Assembly (NCBI GenBank): GCA_016711295.1 | Contig: JADJTE010000012.1 | Coordinates: 124,001 to 188,000 of the forward strand | Length of the DNA: 64,000 nucleotides | Direction: 5' to 3' | From: Sphingobacteriales bacterium | GTDB taxonomy: Bacteria > Bacteroidota > Bacteroidia > Chitinophagales > UBA2359 | Shown here: positions 50,476-59,678 of the stretch, piece after piece | Position numbering within the stretch: position 1 is the stretch's first letter | How the letters are laid out: the number at the start of each line of letters is the position of its first letter | Translations under genes and position numbers: made by a program | Notes under the pieces: model-generated | The model's input: the letters and a program-made list of their open reading frames with translations, nothing else | What the model was told of the DNA's origin: nothing | The model's database searches: none

Positions 50476-51774
50476 CTATGGCCTTTTGGCGAGTGTAAAA
50501 TAGAAAGTAGAGCCTTGCCCTAATTGCGATTTGACCCAAATCCGTCCGCCGTGTTGTTCTACAATGCGTTTGCAGAGTGCAAGCCCTATACCGCTACCGC
50601 CATATTCCGTTTTGGTATGCAGGCGTTTGAATAGGGTGAAAATTTGTTCGCTATATTCGGGGGCAATACCGATACCATTATCAGCTATGGCAAATTGCCA
50701 ATAGCTACCCATATCAAGGCAACTGAGGTTTATTTGAGGAGTCTGCCCGCGCGGCACAAATTTGATGGCGTTAGAAATGAGGTTTTGGAATAAGCGCAAT
50801 ATTTGCGACCGAATGCCATACAAGACAATATGTATAGCGGGAAAATTGATGGCGGCTTCGCTTTCGATGAGTTGGCGGCGCAAACCTGCAGTGATATGCC
50901 CTATCAAGTCTTCGCAGTCTAAATCGACATAGTCTTCGTCAATGATAGTAGTCATGCGCGAGTAGTTGAGCAATTCTTTTACGAGGTTGCTCATATTCTG
51001 TGTGCCATTGGTGATATATCGCATGTATTCGCGTCCTGCGTCATCTAATTTATCGGCAATATGTCGTTCTAAGAGTTGGGCAAAACCCATAATAGTGCGC
51101 AGGGGTTCGCGTAGGTCGTGCGAGGCGGCATAAGCAAATCGCTTCAATTCTTCGTTGGAGTGTTCGAGTTGTTGTGTCCGTTCGTGTACTTTTTGCTCTA
51201 ATTGTTCGTTGACGATATTGAGTTGGTTTTCTATGTTTTTGCGTTTCCACAGCTCGATGGCTAAGGTAATAAAGTCGGTAATAGAGCCTAAAAAATATTC
51301 TTCTTCGGCAGTCCAATTGCGTGCTGGACCAGTATGCTCGCAGCAAACTACGCCAATCATTGCGCCTTCCCAACGTATGGGCGCATCAAGCATTGAGCTG
51401 ATGCCAAGTGGTTTGAGGTAAGTTTCTGTAAATTCGGAGGTGTAGGGGTTGGTATGGGCATCATGAGCGGCAATAACACGCTCAGTATCGAGGGCTTCGA
51501 AATATATAGGAAATTGGGTTTGTAGCAACTCGGCATCGGCTACAAAATCGGTACGATTGACGCTATACGATGCTACGCAGCGAATGGCTGCTTTTTTTTG
51601 GGCATACATCCAAATACCCACACGGCTGACGTGTAGGGTTTGGGCACAAGCCGCCAAAATTTCGCGGAACGATTGCACAAGGTCGCCGTTAGATAAGCCA
51701 TGACTTTTGGCAAGTCGGAGCAATATACGGCTGCGGATATGCAATAGGTGTGATTCTCTTGCCATGTTCGCCAT
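50476..51774 (-). CDS. Cytoplasmic sensor histidine kinase with GAF domain
   Basis: The 432-residue kinase has an N-terminal GAF domain (about 25-175; VSRVGIWMYAQKKAAIRCVA, SSMLDAPIRWEGAMIGVVCCEH), a coiled coil, a HisKA H-box (AYAASHDLREPLRTIMGFAQ) and a HATPase (LISNAIKFVPRG, IADNGIGIAPEY, GGSGIGLALCKRIVEQHGG). No membrane span or receiver. The DLREPL form of the H-box is common in phytochrome-like kinases. No regulator is directly adjacent in its operon, so its partner is unknown. Confidence 0.92.
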   Translation of the reverse strand: MANMARESHLLHIRSRILLRLAKSHGLSNGDLVQSFREILAACAQTLHVSRVGIWMYAQKKAAIRCVASYSVNRTDFVADAELLQTQFPIYFEALDTERVIAAHDAHTNPYTSEFTETYLKPLGISSMLDAPIRWEGAMIGVVCCEHTGPARNWTAEEEYFLGSITDFITLAIELWKRKNIENQLNIVNEQLEQKVHERTQQLEHSNEELKRFAYAASHDLREPLRTIMGFAQLLERHIADKLDDAGREYMRYITNGTQNMSNLVKELLNYSRMTTIIDEDYVDLDCEDLIGHITAGLRRQLIESEAAINFPAIHIVLYGIRSQILRLFQNLISNAIKFVPRGQTPQINLSCLDMGSYWQFAIADNGIGIAPEYSEQIFTLFKRLHTKTEYGGSGIGLALCKRIVEQHGGRIWVKSQLGQGSTFYFTLAKRP

Positions 51775-51996
51775 CGTAGAAATTGATAAATAGGTGTTCG
51801 ATAGGTATTACATACAAATTGTATGCCCAATTCAAATAGCTCGATGATATTTGCTTAGCTGTGCAAGAACAAGTTGTTCATTGAGCTATATTTGTATTGC
51901 ACAAAGATACGTCTACGGTGGCTAAATAAGAAAAAAAAATTAAAAAAAGATAAAAACTTGATAAAAGCCTTTCTATCTCGCAATATTATGCCCCAT
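51775..51996. other. Intergenic region upstream of the GAF kinase
   Basis: CAAAGATA at 51902-51909 is a minus-strand TATCTTTG box, possibly the kinase promoter; the TTG partner is not clear. An A-rich stretch follows (51930-51955). No gene seen. Confidence 0.35.
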
Positions 51997-52679
51997 TTAG
52001 CTATCTATCAACTTATATCCTTTGCTATGGACATTAATAATTTGTAGGCGTTGGTCACGGCTCAGATATTTGCGCAATTTGGTAATAAATACGTCCATAC
52101 TGCGGGCATTAAAATAATTATCTTCGCCCCAAATGGTTTTGAGGGCATATTCGCGCTCCAAAACATGGTTTTATTTTGGCACAACAATTTGAGCAGCGCT
52201 GTTTCTTTGGTAGTCAGTTTTGTAGAACTGCCTTCGTGTTGCAATACCTGCTGCAAAGTATTAAAATAGTAATCGCCTATTTGGTAGCTCTCGGCACCAT
52301 CGTCGGGGGGCAAACTACGGCGCAATATGGCATTGATGCGCAATTGTAATTCCTCCATACTAAAAGGCTTGGTGATATAGTCGTCTGCACCCAAGCGAAA
52401 GCCTTCTAATTTATCTTCTTTCATGCCTTTGGCAGTCAAGAAAATAATAGGTATATTTTTATTATTCGCCCGAATTTTGTCGGCAAGCGTAAATCCGTCC
52501 ATGATGGGCATCATTACGTCTAATATGCACATATCAAAATTGCCTTTAATAAATGCGCCAAATCCAGCCTGCCCATCAGTGCAGAGGGTGGTCTGAAAGC
52601 CTTTGAGCGATAAATATTCGCGTAAAATATCGCCCAAGTTGGGGTCGTCTTCGACCAATAGTAAATGAGGTGTTTGCAT
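51997..52679 (-). CDS. OmpR/PhoB-family response regulator (frameshifted)
   Basis: The receiver domain (HLLLVEDDPNLGDIL; phospho-Asp in MCILDVMMPIMDG; Lys in YITKPFSMEE) is intact. The DNA-binding winged helix begins with TKLTTKETALLKLLCQNK and then shifts frame at about 52173. The corrected frame reads HVLEREYALKTIWGEDNYF, RSMDVFITKLRKYLS and INVHSKGYKLIDS, stopping at 51997. The total is about 228 residues, normal for the class. The PDZ-kinase gene lies 96 bases upstream on the same strand and is its likely partner. Confidence 0.9.
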
Positions 52680-52775
52680 AATTTAAAACGGTGGGTGATG
52701 GTTGGACAAAAATACCCTGATGCAATGTTTTTATCCTTCTTTTTCTCAATAGCTCGGTTATAGCTGGCAGCGGGC

Positions 52776-54650
52776 TTAGGTTTCTGCTGGTTTTTTGAGG
52801 GGCAATATCAATTCAAAAACACTACCTTTGCCCAATTTGCTCTGGGCGCGTATAGTTCCGCCGTGTGCTTCTGCCATTAATTTGACGTAGCTCAACCCCA
52901 AGCCAAAACCTTTGACGTTGTGTATATTGCCTGTCGGAACGCGATAAAATTTTTCAAATACTTTTTTCAATGCGTCTTTACTCATACCTATACCTTGATC
53001 TTGAATAGAAATACTCAAACCATCGGGCGTATCGCGAGTATATATATTGATAACAGGCTGGTCTTGGGCATATTTGATAGCATTGTCCAATAGGTTATAA
53101 ATAACGTTGGTGAGGTGCATTTCGTCGCCTTCTATCCTAAAATGCTCGGCGTTCAGGTGGCAATCCATAGTGCCGCTGGCTTTATCCATGCGAAGCGATA
53201 ATTTTTGCACAATTTCTTCTATCAAATCGTGTATATCAATAGTAGTATAGGTCAGTTTAAAATTGCCTTTTTCGAGCCGTGCAAATTGCAATACTTTTTC
53301 GACATGCGACTGCATACGGCGGTTTTCTTCGTGTATCATGCCTGCATATCGCTTAATGCTCTGCTCATTGCGCGACAGCGTTGGGTCGGTGAGCATCTCG
53401 GCGGCGAGCTGAATAGTTGAGATAGGCGTTTTCAGCTCGTGGGTCATATTGTTGATAAAATCTGTTTTCATATCCGACAATTTTTTTGACGGACAACGGT
53501 ATGTACTGTATAGCCAAACGTGAGCATAATGACCAAACTGAACAACAATGAAGCCCCAGCATCGAGAGCGACGACTGCCACAAATAGCTGCTCCGCTCAG
53601 GAAACCACACCGATAGTTCTCCGGGTTGTGCAAACACATCGTTGGGGTATAACTGCTTGCGATAGGTTTGCACTTGCCTTTGCCGGTGATGGGCGCGGTT
53701 GCAAACACCACTTGTCGGTCGCGCACAGAGCGCAAGGCATATTCATAGGGTAGTGCAATACCTGCATCGGCAAATCCACCGCGCAAAATACTATCTAACT
53801 CTACCCGATTGACGCGCTCGTCTAAGCCCTTGTCTTTGATAGACATTTCAAATGCCAATCTCTCTATATGTCCCTTTTTCCGATTGGCTCCTGCGGTCAG
53901 CATCGTTATAGTAGCGGTATCTTTGTGTAGGATACTGCCGTGTTGGATAGAGTCTAGGCGGTTGACGTATTGTTGTAGGGTCTGCTGCATGAGGCTATCG
54001 TCATGGCGCACAGCCAAAAAATCGGGCATGGGCTGCTCGTTGTGGCGGCAATAGCCTATATCTATATCCTGTTCAGGGCGGTAGTGCGCTAATACGCGGC
54101 TAAAATCTTTTATACCTGCTATTCGTTCGCCGCCTATAGTAGTTATCACATCGCCTTTTTGCAAACCTGCTTGCTCGGCAGGGCTGTCTTTCACAACATT
54201 TTGCACCAATACGCCCTCGCTGCCATCAGTAGTAGGCGTACACAGCACACCTAAATAGGCTTTGTTCGTGGGCAGGTGTTCCATACCAGCCTCTCCGCTC
54301 GTAGCATCTGTCAGCAGATCCGACACACGTGTATCTGTGGCTACGGGCAGGCAATCGTCGTCGTCATATACAGAGGTTGTAACTCCCTTAATAGTACTCA
54401 GCGAGTCGCTGATTGTAAATTTGATATATTGGTTGCCTATTTTTGCGTCCCAAATGCGCTCAAAAGTGCGTGCGGTTTCCAATTTTTCTATCTTATCGGC
54501 GGCTTTTTGCAGTGCTTCGTTTACAATTTGGTCAAAACGGGCTTCTTTAACGGCTATGGCTTCGCTAATCCATCGGTATTGCAAGAATATTAGCCCCGAC
54601 AGCGATATTGCCATCGCTGCCACGATAAAGCGTATATTGGAGTTCGTCAA
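52776..54650 (-). CDS. Membrane histidine kinase with PDZ domain in the sensor region (internal frameshifts)
   Basis: An N-terminal span (IRFIVAAMAISLSGLIFLQY) is followed by a periplasmic region of about 300 residues. Residues 131-205 have a PDZ fold (YLGVLC, VLVQNVVKDSPAEQAGLQKG, DVITTIGGERIAG), as in HtrA-type proteases. The second span (LLFSLVIMLTFGYTVHTVV) is only readable after correcting at least three indels between about 53470 and 53680. The kinase core is clear: NNMTHELKTPISTIQLAAEM, LLDNAIKYAQDQ, DQGIGMSKDALKKVFEKFYR and GFGLGLSYVKLMAEAHGG. It is co-oriented with the OmpR-type regulator downstream. A PDZ domain suggests sensing of exposed protein C-termini; that is inference. Confidence 0.85.
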   Translation of the reverse strand: MTNSNIRFIVAAMAISLSGLIFLQYRWISEAIAVKEARFDQIVNEALQKAADKIEKLETARTFERIWDAKIGNQYIKFTISDSLSTIKGVTTSVYDDDDCLPVATDTRVSDLLTDATSGEAGMEHLPTNKAYLGVLCTPTTDGSEGVLVQNVVKDSPAEQAGLQKGDVITTIGGERIAGIKDFSRVLAHYRPEQDIDIGYCRHNEQPMPDFLAVRHDDSLMQQTLQQYVNRLDSIQHGSILHKDTATITMLTAGANRKKGHIERLAFEMSIKDKGLDERVNRVELDSILRGGFADAGIALPYEYALRSVRDRQVVFATAPITGKGKCKPIASSYTPTMCLHNPENYRCGFLSGAAICGSRRSRCWGFIVVQFGHYAHVWLYSTYRCPSKKLSDMKTDFINNMTHELKTPISTIQLAAEMLTDPTLSRNEQSIKRYAGMIHEENRRMQSHVEKVLQFARLEKGNFKLTYTTIDIHDLIEEIVQKLSLRMDKASGTMDCHLNAEHFRIEGDEMHLTNVIYNLLDNAIKYAQDQPVINIYTRDTPDGLSISIQDQGIGMSKDALKKVFEKFYRVPTGNIHNVKGFGLGLSYVKLMAEAHGGTIRAQSKLGKGSVFELILPLKKPAET

Positions 54651-54679
54651 TGCTAATAAAGATGATGCGGATAATAAGG

Positions 54680-54687
54680 CAAAGGTA
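54680..54687 (-). promoter_or_regulatory. -7 element for the PDZ kinase operon
   Basis: CAAAGGTA on the + strand is TACCTTTG on the minus strand, 30 bases upstream of the kinase start. Confidence 0.4.
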
Positions 54688-54795
54688 CGGCAGTTTGGCG
54701 GAATACATTATTCGCTTAACATAATTTAACCGCCTTTAATGGTATAAAGTGATATAGAAAAGCCCACAACCATTGTGGGGCTGTGGGCAGGTGCG

Positions 54796-54869
54796 TGACC
54801 TCGAAGAGATTCGAACTCCAAACCTTCTGATCCGTAGTCAGATGCTCTATCCAATTGAGCTACGAGGCC
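54796..54869 (-). tRNA. tRNA-Arg (anticodon ACG)
   Basis: The 74-base gene has acceptor GGCCTCG with CGAGGTC (one G-T pair), D arm GCTCAATTGGATAGAGC, anticodon stem-loop CTGACTACGGATCAG with ACG, and T arm GGAGTTCGAATCTC. The discriminator is A and CCA is not encoded. Confidence 0.95.
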
Positions 54870-54900
54870 ATCGAAAGCAGGGCTTTCTTTTTTCGTGCCG

Positions 54901-54932
54901 CAAAGATACGGCTGTTGTTTGTATTTTCCAAA
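54901..54932 (-). promoter_or_regulatory. Promoter of tRNA-Arg
   Basis: On the minus strand TTTG (54929-54932) and TATCTTTG (54901-54908) are 20 bases apart, a near-ideal Bacteroidota promoter, 31 bases before the tRNA. Confidence 0.7.
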
Positions 54933-54939
54933 TTATTGG

Positions 54940-55950
54940 CTATACTTTTTTATTGTTTTCTATTTCTTGGTCAATCTCTTCTACTGTTTCTTGTACCTTC
55001 ACGCTTGGTTCCATGCTGGTTTTTGATAGGGCTTCGCGCATTTCGGTATCGGCTTTGATATTGCGGTATTGGTAAAAATCCATCACACTCATATTGCCAC
55101 TCCGAAATGCTTCGGCAATAGCGAGGGGTATCCGCGTTTCGGATTCGACTAATCGGGCGCGGGCTTCTTGCTCTTCGGCAATTGCCATTGAGCGGCGTTT
55201 TTCGGCTTCGGCTTGGGCTATATTCTTGTCGGCATTGGCTTGTTCTATTTTTACTACTACACCTACATTTTTACCTATATTCATTTCTGTAATATCAATA
55301 GAAACAATTTGATAGGCAGTACCTTCGTCTAAGCCTAATATTTCTACGGCATCGGCAATCGTAACGGGATCTTCAATAGCTATCTGGTGGGTTGCTACCT
55401 TACCTATTTCGCTAAATATCCCCTCGCCTACCTTGGCAATAATCGTATCTTCGCCAGCCCCACCAATGATGGATTCTATTCGGGTTCTGATTGTAATCTT
55501 GGCTTTTACAATCACCTGAATACCATCTTTGGGCAAGGCTACGACCTCATGCATATTGACAACTTTGGGAGATACCACCGTTTGCACGGCTTCCAATACG
55601 TTCTTACCTGCCAAATCAATACGCGAAGCCAACTTAAAATCGAGTCCGATATTGGCTTTGTGGGCAGCTACCAAGGCTTTGGCTACAAGAGGTACGTTGC
55701 CGCCTGCTTGATAGTGCCCCTGCAATTGCTCAACTGTTAGGTCCAAACCTGCTTTTTGGGTCATAATCAGCGCATTGATGATAGGAGCATGCGGTATGCG
55801 CTGAACGCTCATCATCCCCATTTCCCATAAACTAATAGACACGCCCGACGAACGAGCCTCTAAATACAAAGTGAGGGGCAAATAATAGCCCAACAGTGCT
55901 ATTAAGCCTTCAACGACCAAAATAAATCCGATGACAATAAACCAAAACAC
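54940..55950 (-). CDS. floA: Flotillin-like protein FloA
   Basis: FloA organises membrane microdomains. The 336-residue protein begins with a membrane hairpin (FWFIVIGFILVVEGLIALLGYYL), then the PHB/SPFH-type domain (RSSGVSISLWEMGMMSVQR, IITRIESIIGG-like region, EDTIIAKVGEGIFSEIG) and an Ala/Glu-rich coiled coil (NIAQAEAEKRRSMAIAEEQE). The start is GTG at 55950; an in-frame stop lies six codons upstream and no ATG fits. The C-terminus is short. The frame is intact. Confidence 0.9.
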   Translation of the reverse strand: MFWFIVIGFILVVEGLIALLGYYLPLTLYLEARSSGVSISLWEMGMMSVQRIPHAPIINALIMTQKAGLDLTVEQLQGHYQAGGNVPLVAKALVAAHKANIGLDFKLASRIDLAGKNVLEAVQTVVSPKVVNMHEVVALPKDGIQVIVKAKITIRTRIESIIGGAGEDTIIAKVGEGIFSEIGKVATHQIAIEDPVTIADAVEILGLDEGTAYQIVSIDITEMNIGKNVGVVVKIEQANADKNIAQAEAEKRRSMAIAEEQEARARLVESETRIPLAIAEAFRSGNMSVMDFYQYRNIKADTEMREALSKTSMEPSVKVQETVEEIDQEIENNKKV

Positions 55951-56190
55951 GGGATTGACTATCTTTTAAATGAGGAAAAAATAACTAAGAAAAAAAGTAG
56001 CTTGATTTATCTATTGCGGGCGCATTGCTTAGTCAAAAGCATTTTACCCACTAATACCCGCCCAACTACAAAGCAAAGGTAAGCAATTTTGTTGTTTTTT
56101 CTAAATTTTGGACGATAAATTTAGTCTTCTGCTGCAAAGCCTCTAAATATGTTATTGCCCAAAACCCTTGTAGAATAAGGATTTCAGCAT
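55951..56190. other. Intergenic region upstream of floA
   Basis: No gene is supported on either strand in this stretch; it is moderately AT-rich with no strong repeat. Confidence 0.4.
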
Positions 56191-56224
56191 TTTGCACATA
56201 GTCAATAGTGCATTATTATCTTTG
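56191..56224 (+). promoter_or_regulatory. Promoter 1 of the candidate small RNA
   Basis: TTTG (56191-56194) and TATCTTTG (56217-56224) are 22 bases apart on the + strand, with no + strand gene downstream except the candidate RNA. Confidence 0.5.
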
Positions 56225-56244
56225 CAAAATGGTATTTTTTGTTA

Positions 56245-56276
56245 TTGTCCAAGCCTTTATCAGCATCGTATCTTTG
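56245..56276 (+). promoter_or_regulatory. Promoter 2 of the candidate small RNA
   Basis: TTG (56245-56247) and TATCTTTG (56269-56276) are 21 bases apart, giving a start near 56282. Confidence 0.5.
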
Positions 56277-56281
56277 CGTTG

Positions 56282-56388
56282 TCAATCAATCCCTTGTTGA
56301 TTTAAGCCAAAACCTAAAAACCATAAAAGCATAGTTGTTGAGCTTTAAAGCATTACAACCGAGCATCGTTCGCGGTGCTCGGCTTTTT
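56282..56388 (+). ncRNA. Candidate small non-coding RNA
   Basis: Between two minus-strand genes the + strand shows a complete transcription unit without an ORF: two promoter-like sites, then about 107 bases with three stem-loops. These are 56284-56302 (AATCAA/TTGATT), 56334-56359 (GTTGT/ACAAC enclosing GCTTTAAAGC) and the terminator 56359-56388. No resemblance to tmRNA, RNase P RNA or SRP RNA was recognised. It may be a trans-acting RNA or antisense to the 3' end of a longer downstream transcript. Confidence 0.5.
56359..56388 (+). terminator. Rho-independent terminator of the candidate small RNA
   Basis: CCGAGCA (56359-56365) pairs perfectly with TGCTCGG (56376-56382), followed by CTTTTT. 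It faces the + direction; no + strand gene precedes it. Confidence 0.8.
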
Positions 56389-56459
56389 GTATTAGTAGCA
56401 ACCTACGTACAAAAACGCGCTCCAAAGCATTTTCGGTCACAAGCGCAACTTTTGTATTT

Positions 56460-58928
56460 TTACCAACTACTACCGCCGCCGCCGCCAAATCCGCCGCCCG
56501 AAAATCCGCCGCCGCCGCCAAATCCACTGCCGCCACTTGTCGAGGGCGGAGTGCTGGTAAAGGTATTGCCCATCGTGCGCATGCTATTGTCCATATCATT
56601 CACAAAATGATGAACTACAAAGGGACGATTGCCGCTATACCATTCAGGAGGTGGCACGGTGAGGTCTTTAAATTTATTAGCCCATTGTTCGGTCAGGTCA
56701 AACACAATGGCATAAGGCAAGGTTTTATCAAAATAATGTGGGTCTTCTCGCAAAAAGGCTTCTAAACGATTTTTTTCCGCTTCTTCCACAAACATTTTAA
56801 AACCATATAGTTTTTTATACGCCTCCATGCCCACGGGGGCTTTTTTGGGCATAAAATAGCCAATTATCGCAGTCAGAATACCACTAATGCCTAAGCCCGC
56901 TGCCAAATCGCTGCTTACGAGGGCACTATTAATCTCGCCGAAACCAGTTACCATACCCAACATACCGCCCAAGCCCGCTAATATGCCACCTAATACCATC
57001 ATCAGCGTAGCCGAGCCGCGCGTATTGGGCACATAAAACGAGCGTTGTACGATTTGTGCCTCCAATTGTTGGCGATCATTTTGCATATATGTATAAAATC
57101 TGTTTTTAAGGCTACTTAGGCGCACATTTGCCCCTACGCTGTTTACACTGCCAAATATACCTCTAAACATCGTTTGCTCATAAGCAGGCGCATCAATAGG
57201 CAAGGGTTTTTGGAGCGTAAATTCGTAGTCGATGCTTTTACCTATACCCATAATGCCGTTGCTTTCGTGTGCTTTTAGGGTGATATATCCCTTAGTGCCC
57301 CAATACGGAATGAGGGCGAGCAAATCGCGGTCGTGCAATTTATCGTCTATCAAAATGCCCGCCTCGGCGGGATTGAGGTCGGCAGGTGGGTAATAATGCA
57401 CCATTTTGGCAAATTCTTCGTCCTTTCCCCAGCGTTGCCAGATGCGATATAAACCGCCTAATACGACAAGGGGCAAAAACAATAAACCATTGTTGAGCCA
57501 CCACAATCGCCAATTCAAGCCAAAATCGCTTTGCGTAAAAAATCCGCTTTGGGGTGTTTTTAGGTCAAAGTCGAGCGTAGCATCTTCAAACAGGGGTTTG
57601 CTCCCGCTGTTTGCCCTTATCACACCATCTTTGTTAGTAGCAAATACAGCGGGCTGCTGGCTACCATCGTTCTGTTTCACATAAGCATCAAATTGCATAC
57701 CCGACGCGTCGGCATTGGGTGGTAGCTGTATGCTCAGTTGCGATTGAGCTACAGGCTCGCCGCCACTTCGGGGCAGGCTAAACGCATAGCTCTGGTGGTC
57801 GCCGTCGCTGCCATATAGGTTGCCATACATCAGATATTGCATCGTAAATGTATGGTCTTTACCCGTTTCACTGGCAGGAATATCGATACATACGGCATAA
57901 CTGCCATTAGCCTTTGCAAGCGGGCTGCCCGACACACTCAAATCGTTCACCAAATAGGTGCGTGTGCCGCCCAATAAGTTGCCGCTCGACATACCTTGAT
58001 GATGAATATATGGTTTGATAGTACGACAAATAGTAGTGGCATCAATGGCGCGTACTGTATAAGCCTCTGTCACCTTTGATGCTCCCGTAGGCTGCAAAGC
58101 AATTTGGATATCTTGTTTTTGGATATAAAAATGGTCAGCTACCATTTCGGGCGTAATATCGGTGGCTTGTAGGTAGTTTTGGGGTAGCCATACGCCTACG
58201 GTCAGACCCTCGGAGGCTTGTAGGCTGCGAATAGTGGTGCCGCTTAATATTTGATTTTTTTGCCATTGAGATCTAACATCGGTGCTTGTGCTGCCATAGC
58301 TACCCGTATAGGCAAAATAATTGGGGCTTTGCCCTACGGCAAGTGGTATAGGACGCGGCATCTGCACACTAAACGTAGCTCGTTGGATAGGTACTTCCCA
58401 TTGATTGCCTATGAGATTGTAGTATACTTCGCTGTGGTCATCAAAAAAATTAATAGCATTAATGACCCGATAGCTGATGACATATCGCTGATTGCCTGAT
58501 ACTTTGGTGCCCTCCGACCCTATGCGTATAGATAAATAATCGCCGATTTTTTCGGTTTGGTATTGCCACCCTTCTACGGCTACGCGCTTGATGAACGTTT
58601 CGTTATAATCGCCTGACGTATAGCTGCGTTGGGCACGTTGCGTACCATTAGGCACGGGCATGATGGGATAACGGTAGGGTATACGCCGTATCAATCCATG
58701 CCGCTCTTCGGTAAATACTACATCAATAGTTTCGATAAAATCGAGGGTGGCATCGGCGTTGACGGTCATGCGTATATCATAGTTTTCGATATAAAACGCT
58801 TCGGCACGCACCGCCTTACTTAGTGTCATACTTAAGCATAGCACTAATAGCAGCGCACACCACCGCCAAGCCGCAAGGCGGACTATGGAATAGCTTGCCA
58901 ACATAGTTGGTTGGTTTTTTAAAAGCAA
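56460..58928 (-). CDS. DUF2207-domain membrane protein with Gly-rich tail
   Basis: The 822-residue protein has a signal peptide (cleavage near AVRAEA), then a DUF2207 domain (FYIENYDIRMTVNADATLDF, ERHGLIRRIPYRYPI, YVISYRVINAINFF), a long beta-rich insert, a membrane span (LLFLPLVVLGGLYRIW), a cytoplasmic part (PADLNPAEAGILIDDK), two more spans and a tail made of Gly, Phe and Ser (GGGGGFSGGGFGGGGGSSW). It is longer than common family members because of the insert. It lies 5 bases after the LemA gene, and this pairing is common. Function in the envelope is unknown. Confidence 0.85.
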   Translation of the reverse strand: MLLKNQPTMLASYSIVRLAAWRWCALLLVLCLSMTLSKAVRAEAFYIENYDIRMTVNADATLDFIETIDVVFTEERHGLIRRIPYRYPIMPVPNGTQRAQRSYTSGDYNETFIKRVAVEGWQYQTEKIGDYLSIRIGSEGTKVSGNQRYVISYRVINAINFFDDHSEVYYNLIGNQWEVPIQRATFSVQMPRPIPLAVGQSPNYFAYTGSYGSTSTDVRSQWQKNQILSGTTIRSLQASEGLTVGVWLPQNYLQATDITPEMVADHFYIQKQDIQIALQPTGASKVTEAYTVRAIDATTICRTIKPYIHHQGMSSGNLLGGTRTYLVNDLSVSGSPLAKANGSYAVCIDIPASETGKDHTFTMQYLMYGNLYGSDGDHQSYAFSLPRSGGEPVAQSQLSIQLPPNADASGMQFDAYVKQNDGSQQPAVFATNKDGVIRANSGSKPLFEDATLDFDLKTPQSGFFTQSDFGLNWRLWWLNNGLLFLPLVVLGGLYRIWQRWGKDEEFAKMVHYYPPADLNPAEAGILIDDKLHDRDLLALIPYWGTKGYITLKAHESNGIMGIGKSIDYEFTLQKPLPIDAPAYEQTMFRGIFGSVNSVGANVRLSSLKNRFYTYMQNDRQQLEAQIVQRSFYVPNTRGSATLMMVLGGILAGLGGMLGMVTGFGEINSALVSSDLAAGLGISGILTAIIGYFMPKKAPVGMEAYKKLYGFKMFVEEAEKNRLEAFLREDPHYFDKTLPYAIVFDLTEQWANKFKDLTVPPPEWYSGNRPFVVHHFVNDMDNSMRTMGNTFTSTPPSTSGGSGFGGGGGFSGGGFGGGGGSSW

Positions 58929-58933
58929 GGTGA

Positions 58934-59494
58934 TTAAAATTGCACTTGTACGTTGCGCGATTCTTCGGCACTGTCCAATTCAAAAAATTCGCGGGTAACA
59001 AAGTTGAAAGCACGGGCAATAATGACCGATGGAAAACTTTGGCATTTGGTATTATAGTCGCGCACAGTGGCGTTATAATAGCGGCGAGCATTTTGAAGGT
59101 TGTCTTCTATCTCGGTGAGGCTATTTTGCAACGACATAAAATTGGTATTTGCTTTTAGGTCGGGGTACGATTCGGCAAGGGCAAACAATTGTCTGATGCC
59201 TTGCGAAATAGCAGCGTTGGCTTGTGCCTGCCCTTGTACGTCGCCCGGTTGGAGGCTAACGGCACTATTGCGGGCGTTAATGACGCGCTCTAAGGTTTCT
59301 TTTTCGTGTGCAGCATATCCTTTAACGGTACTTACGATATTGGGAATGAGGTCGTAACGGCGTTTGAGTTGTACGCTGATGCCGCTCCACGCTTCGTCGA
59401 CCTTATTTTTAAGGCTGACAAAACCGTTATAGATACCTACCAAAAATAAGGCAATCAGTACGAGTGCGATTAGAAGAATAAAAAATCCGCTCAT
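58934..59494 (-). CDS. LemA-family membrane protein
   Basis: The 186-residue protein (from the ATG at 59494) has an N-terminal span (GFFILLIALVLIALFLVGIYNGF) and the LemA signature KVDEAWSGISVQLKRRYDLIPNIVSTVKGYA in parts, ending in a helical bundle (YYNATVRDYNTKCQSFP). LemA proteins are membrane-anchored helical bundles of unclear role. It is the first gene of an operon with the DUF2207 gene. The longer reading from 59548 would place residues before the anchor and is unlikely. Confidence 0.92.
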   Translation of the reverse strand: MSGFFILLIALVLIALFLVGIYNGFVSLKNKVDEAWSGISVQLKRRYDLIPNIVSTVKGYAAHEKETLERVINARNSAVSLQPGDVQGQAQANAAISQGIRQLFALAESYPDLKANTNFMSLQNSLTEIEDNLQNARRYYNATVRDYNTKCQSFPSVIIARAFNFVTREFFELDSAEESRNVQVQF

Positions 59495-59646
59495 TGTAAA
59501 TAGGTTGTTTGTTTGGAGTTGTAAAAAATTGGAGGTTTTGCGTCTCAAATGTACGCTTTTTCGATACGCATTACACCATTTTGGGGCAAAAAGTTCGTTT
59601 AATGCCTAAATTTTATTGTCAATAGCTTTTATCCGATGGCATACCT

Positions 59647-59654
59647 TACCTTTG
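59647..59654 (+). promoter_or_regulatory. -7 element upstream of the flippase gene
   Basis: TACCTTTG fits TAnnTTTG and lies 24 bases before the ATG at 59679. A TTG at 59616 is 28 bases away, longer than usual. Confidence 0.4.
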
Positions 59655-59678
59655 TAGCCACTTTTTTGCCCTCTGCCG

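Noticed and set aside
56282..56388. Assignment of the candidate RNA as 6S, SRP or tmRNA
   Set aside because: I see no SRP GGAAG loop, no tmRNA acceptor/tag and no long 6S-like duplex with central bubble.
56335..56610. Proline-rich ORF of 91 codons on the + strand
   Set aside because: It is the complement of the Gly-rich tail of the DUF2207 protein and has no start context or family; its 5' part overlaps the candidate RNA terminator.
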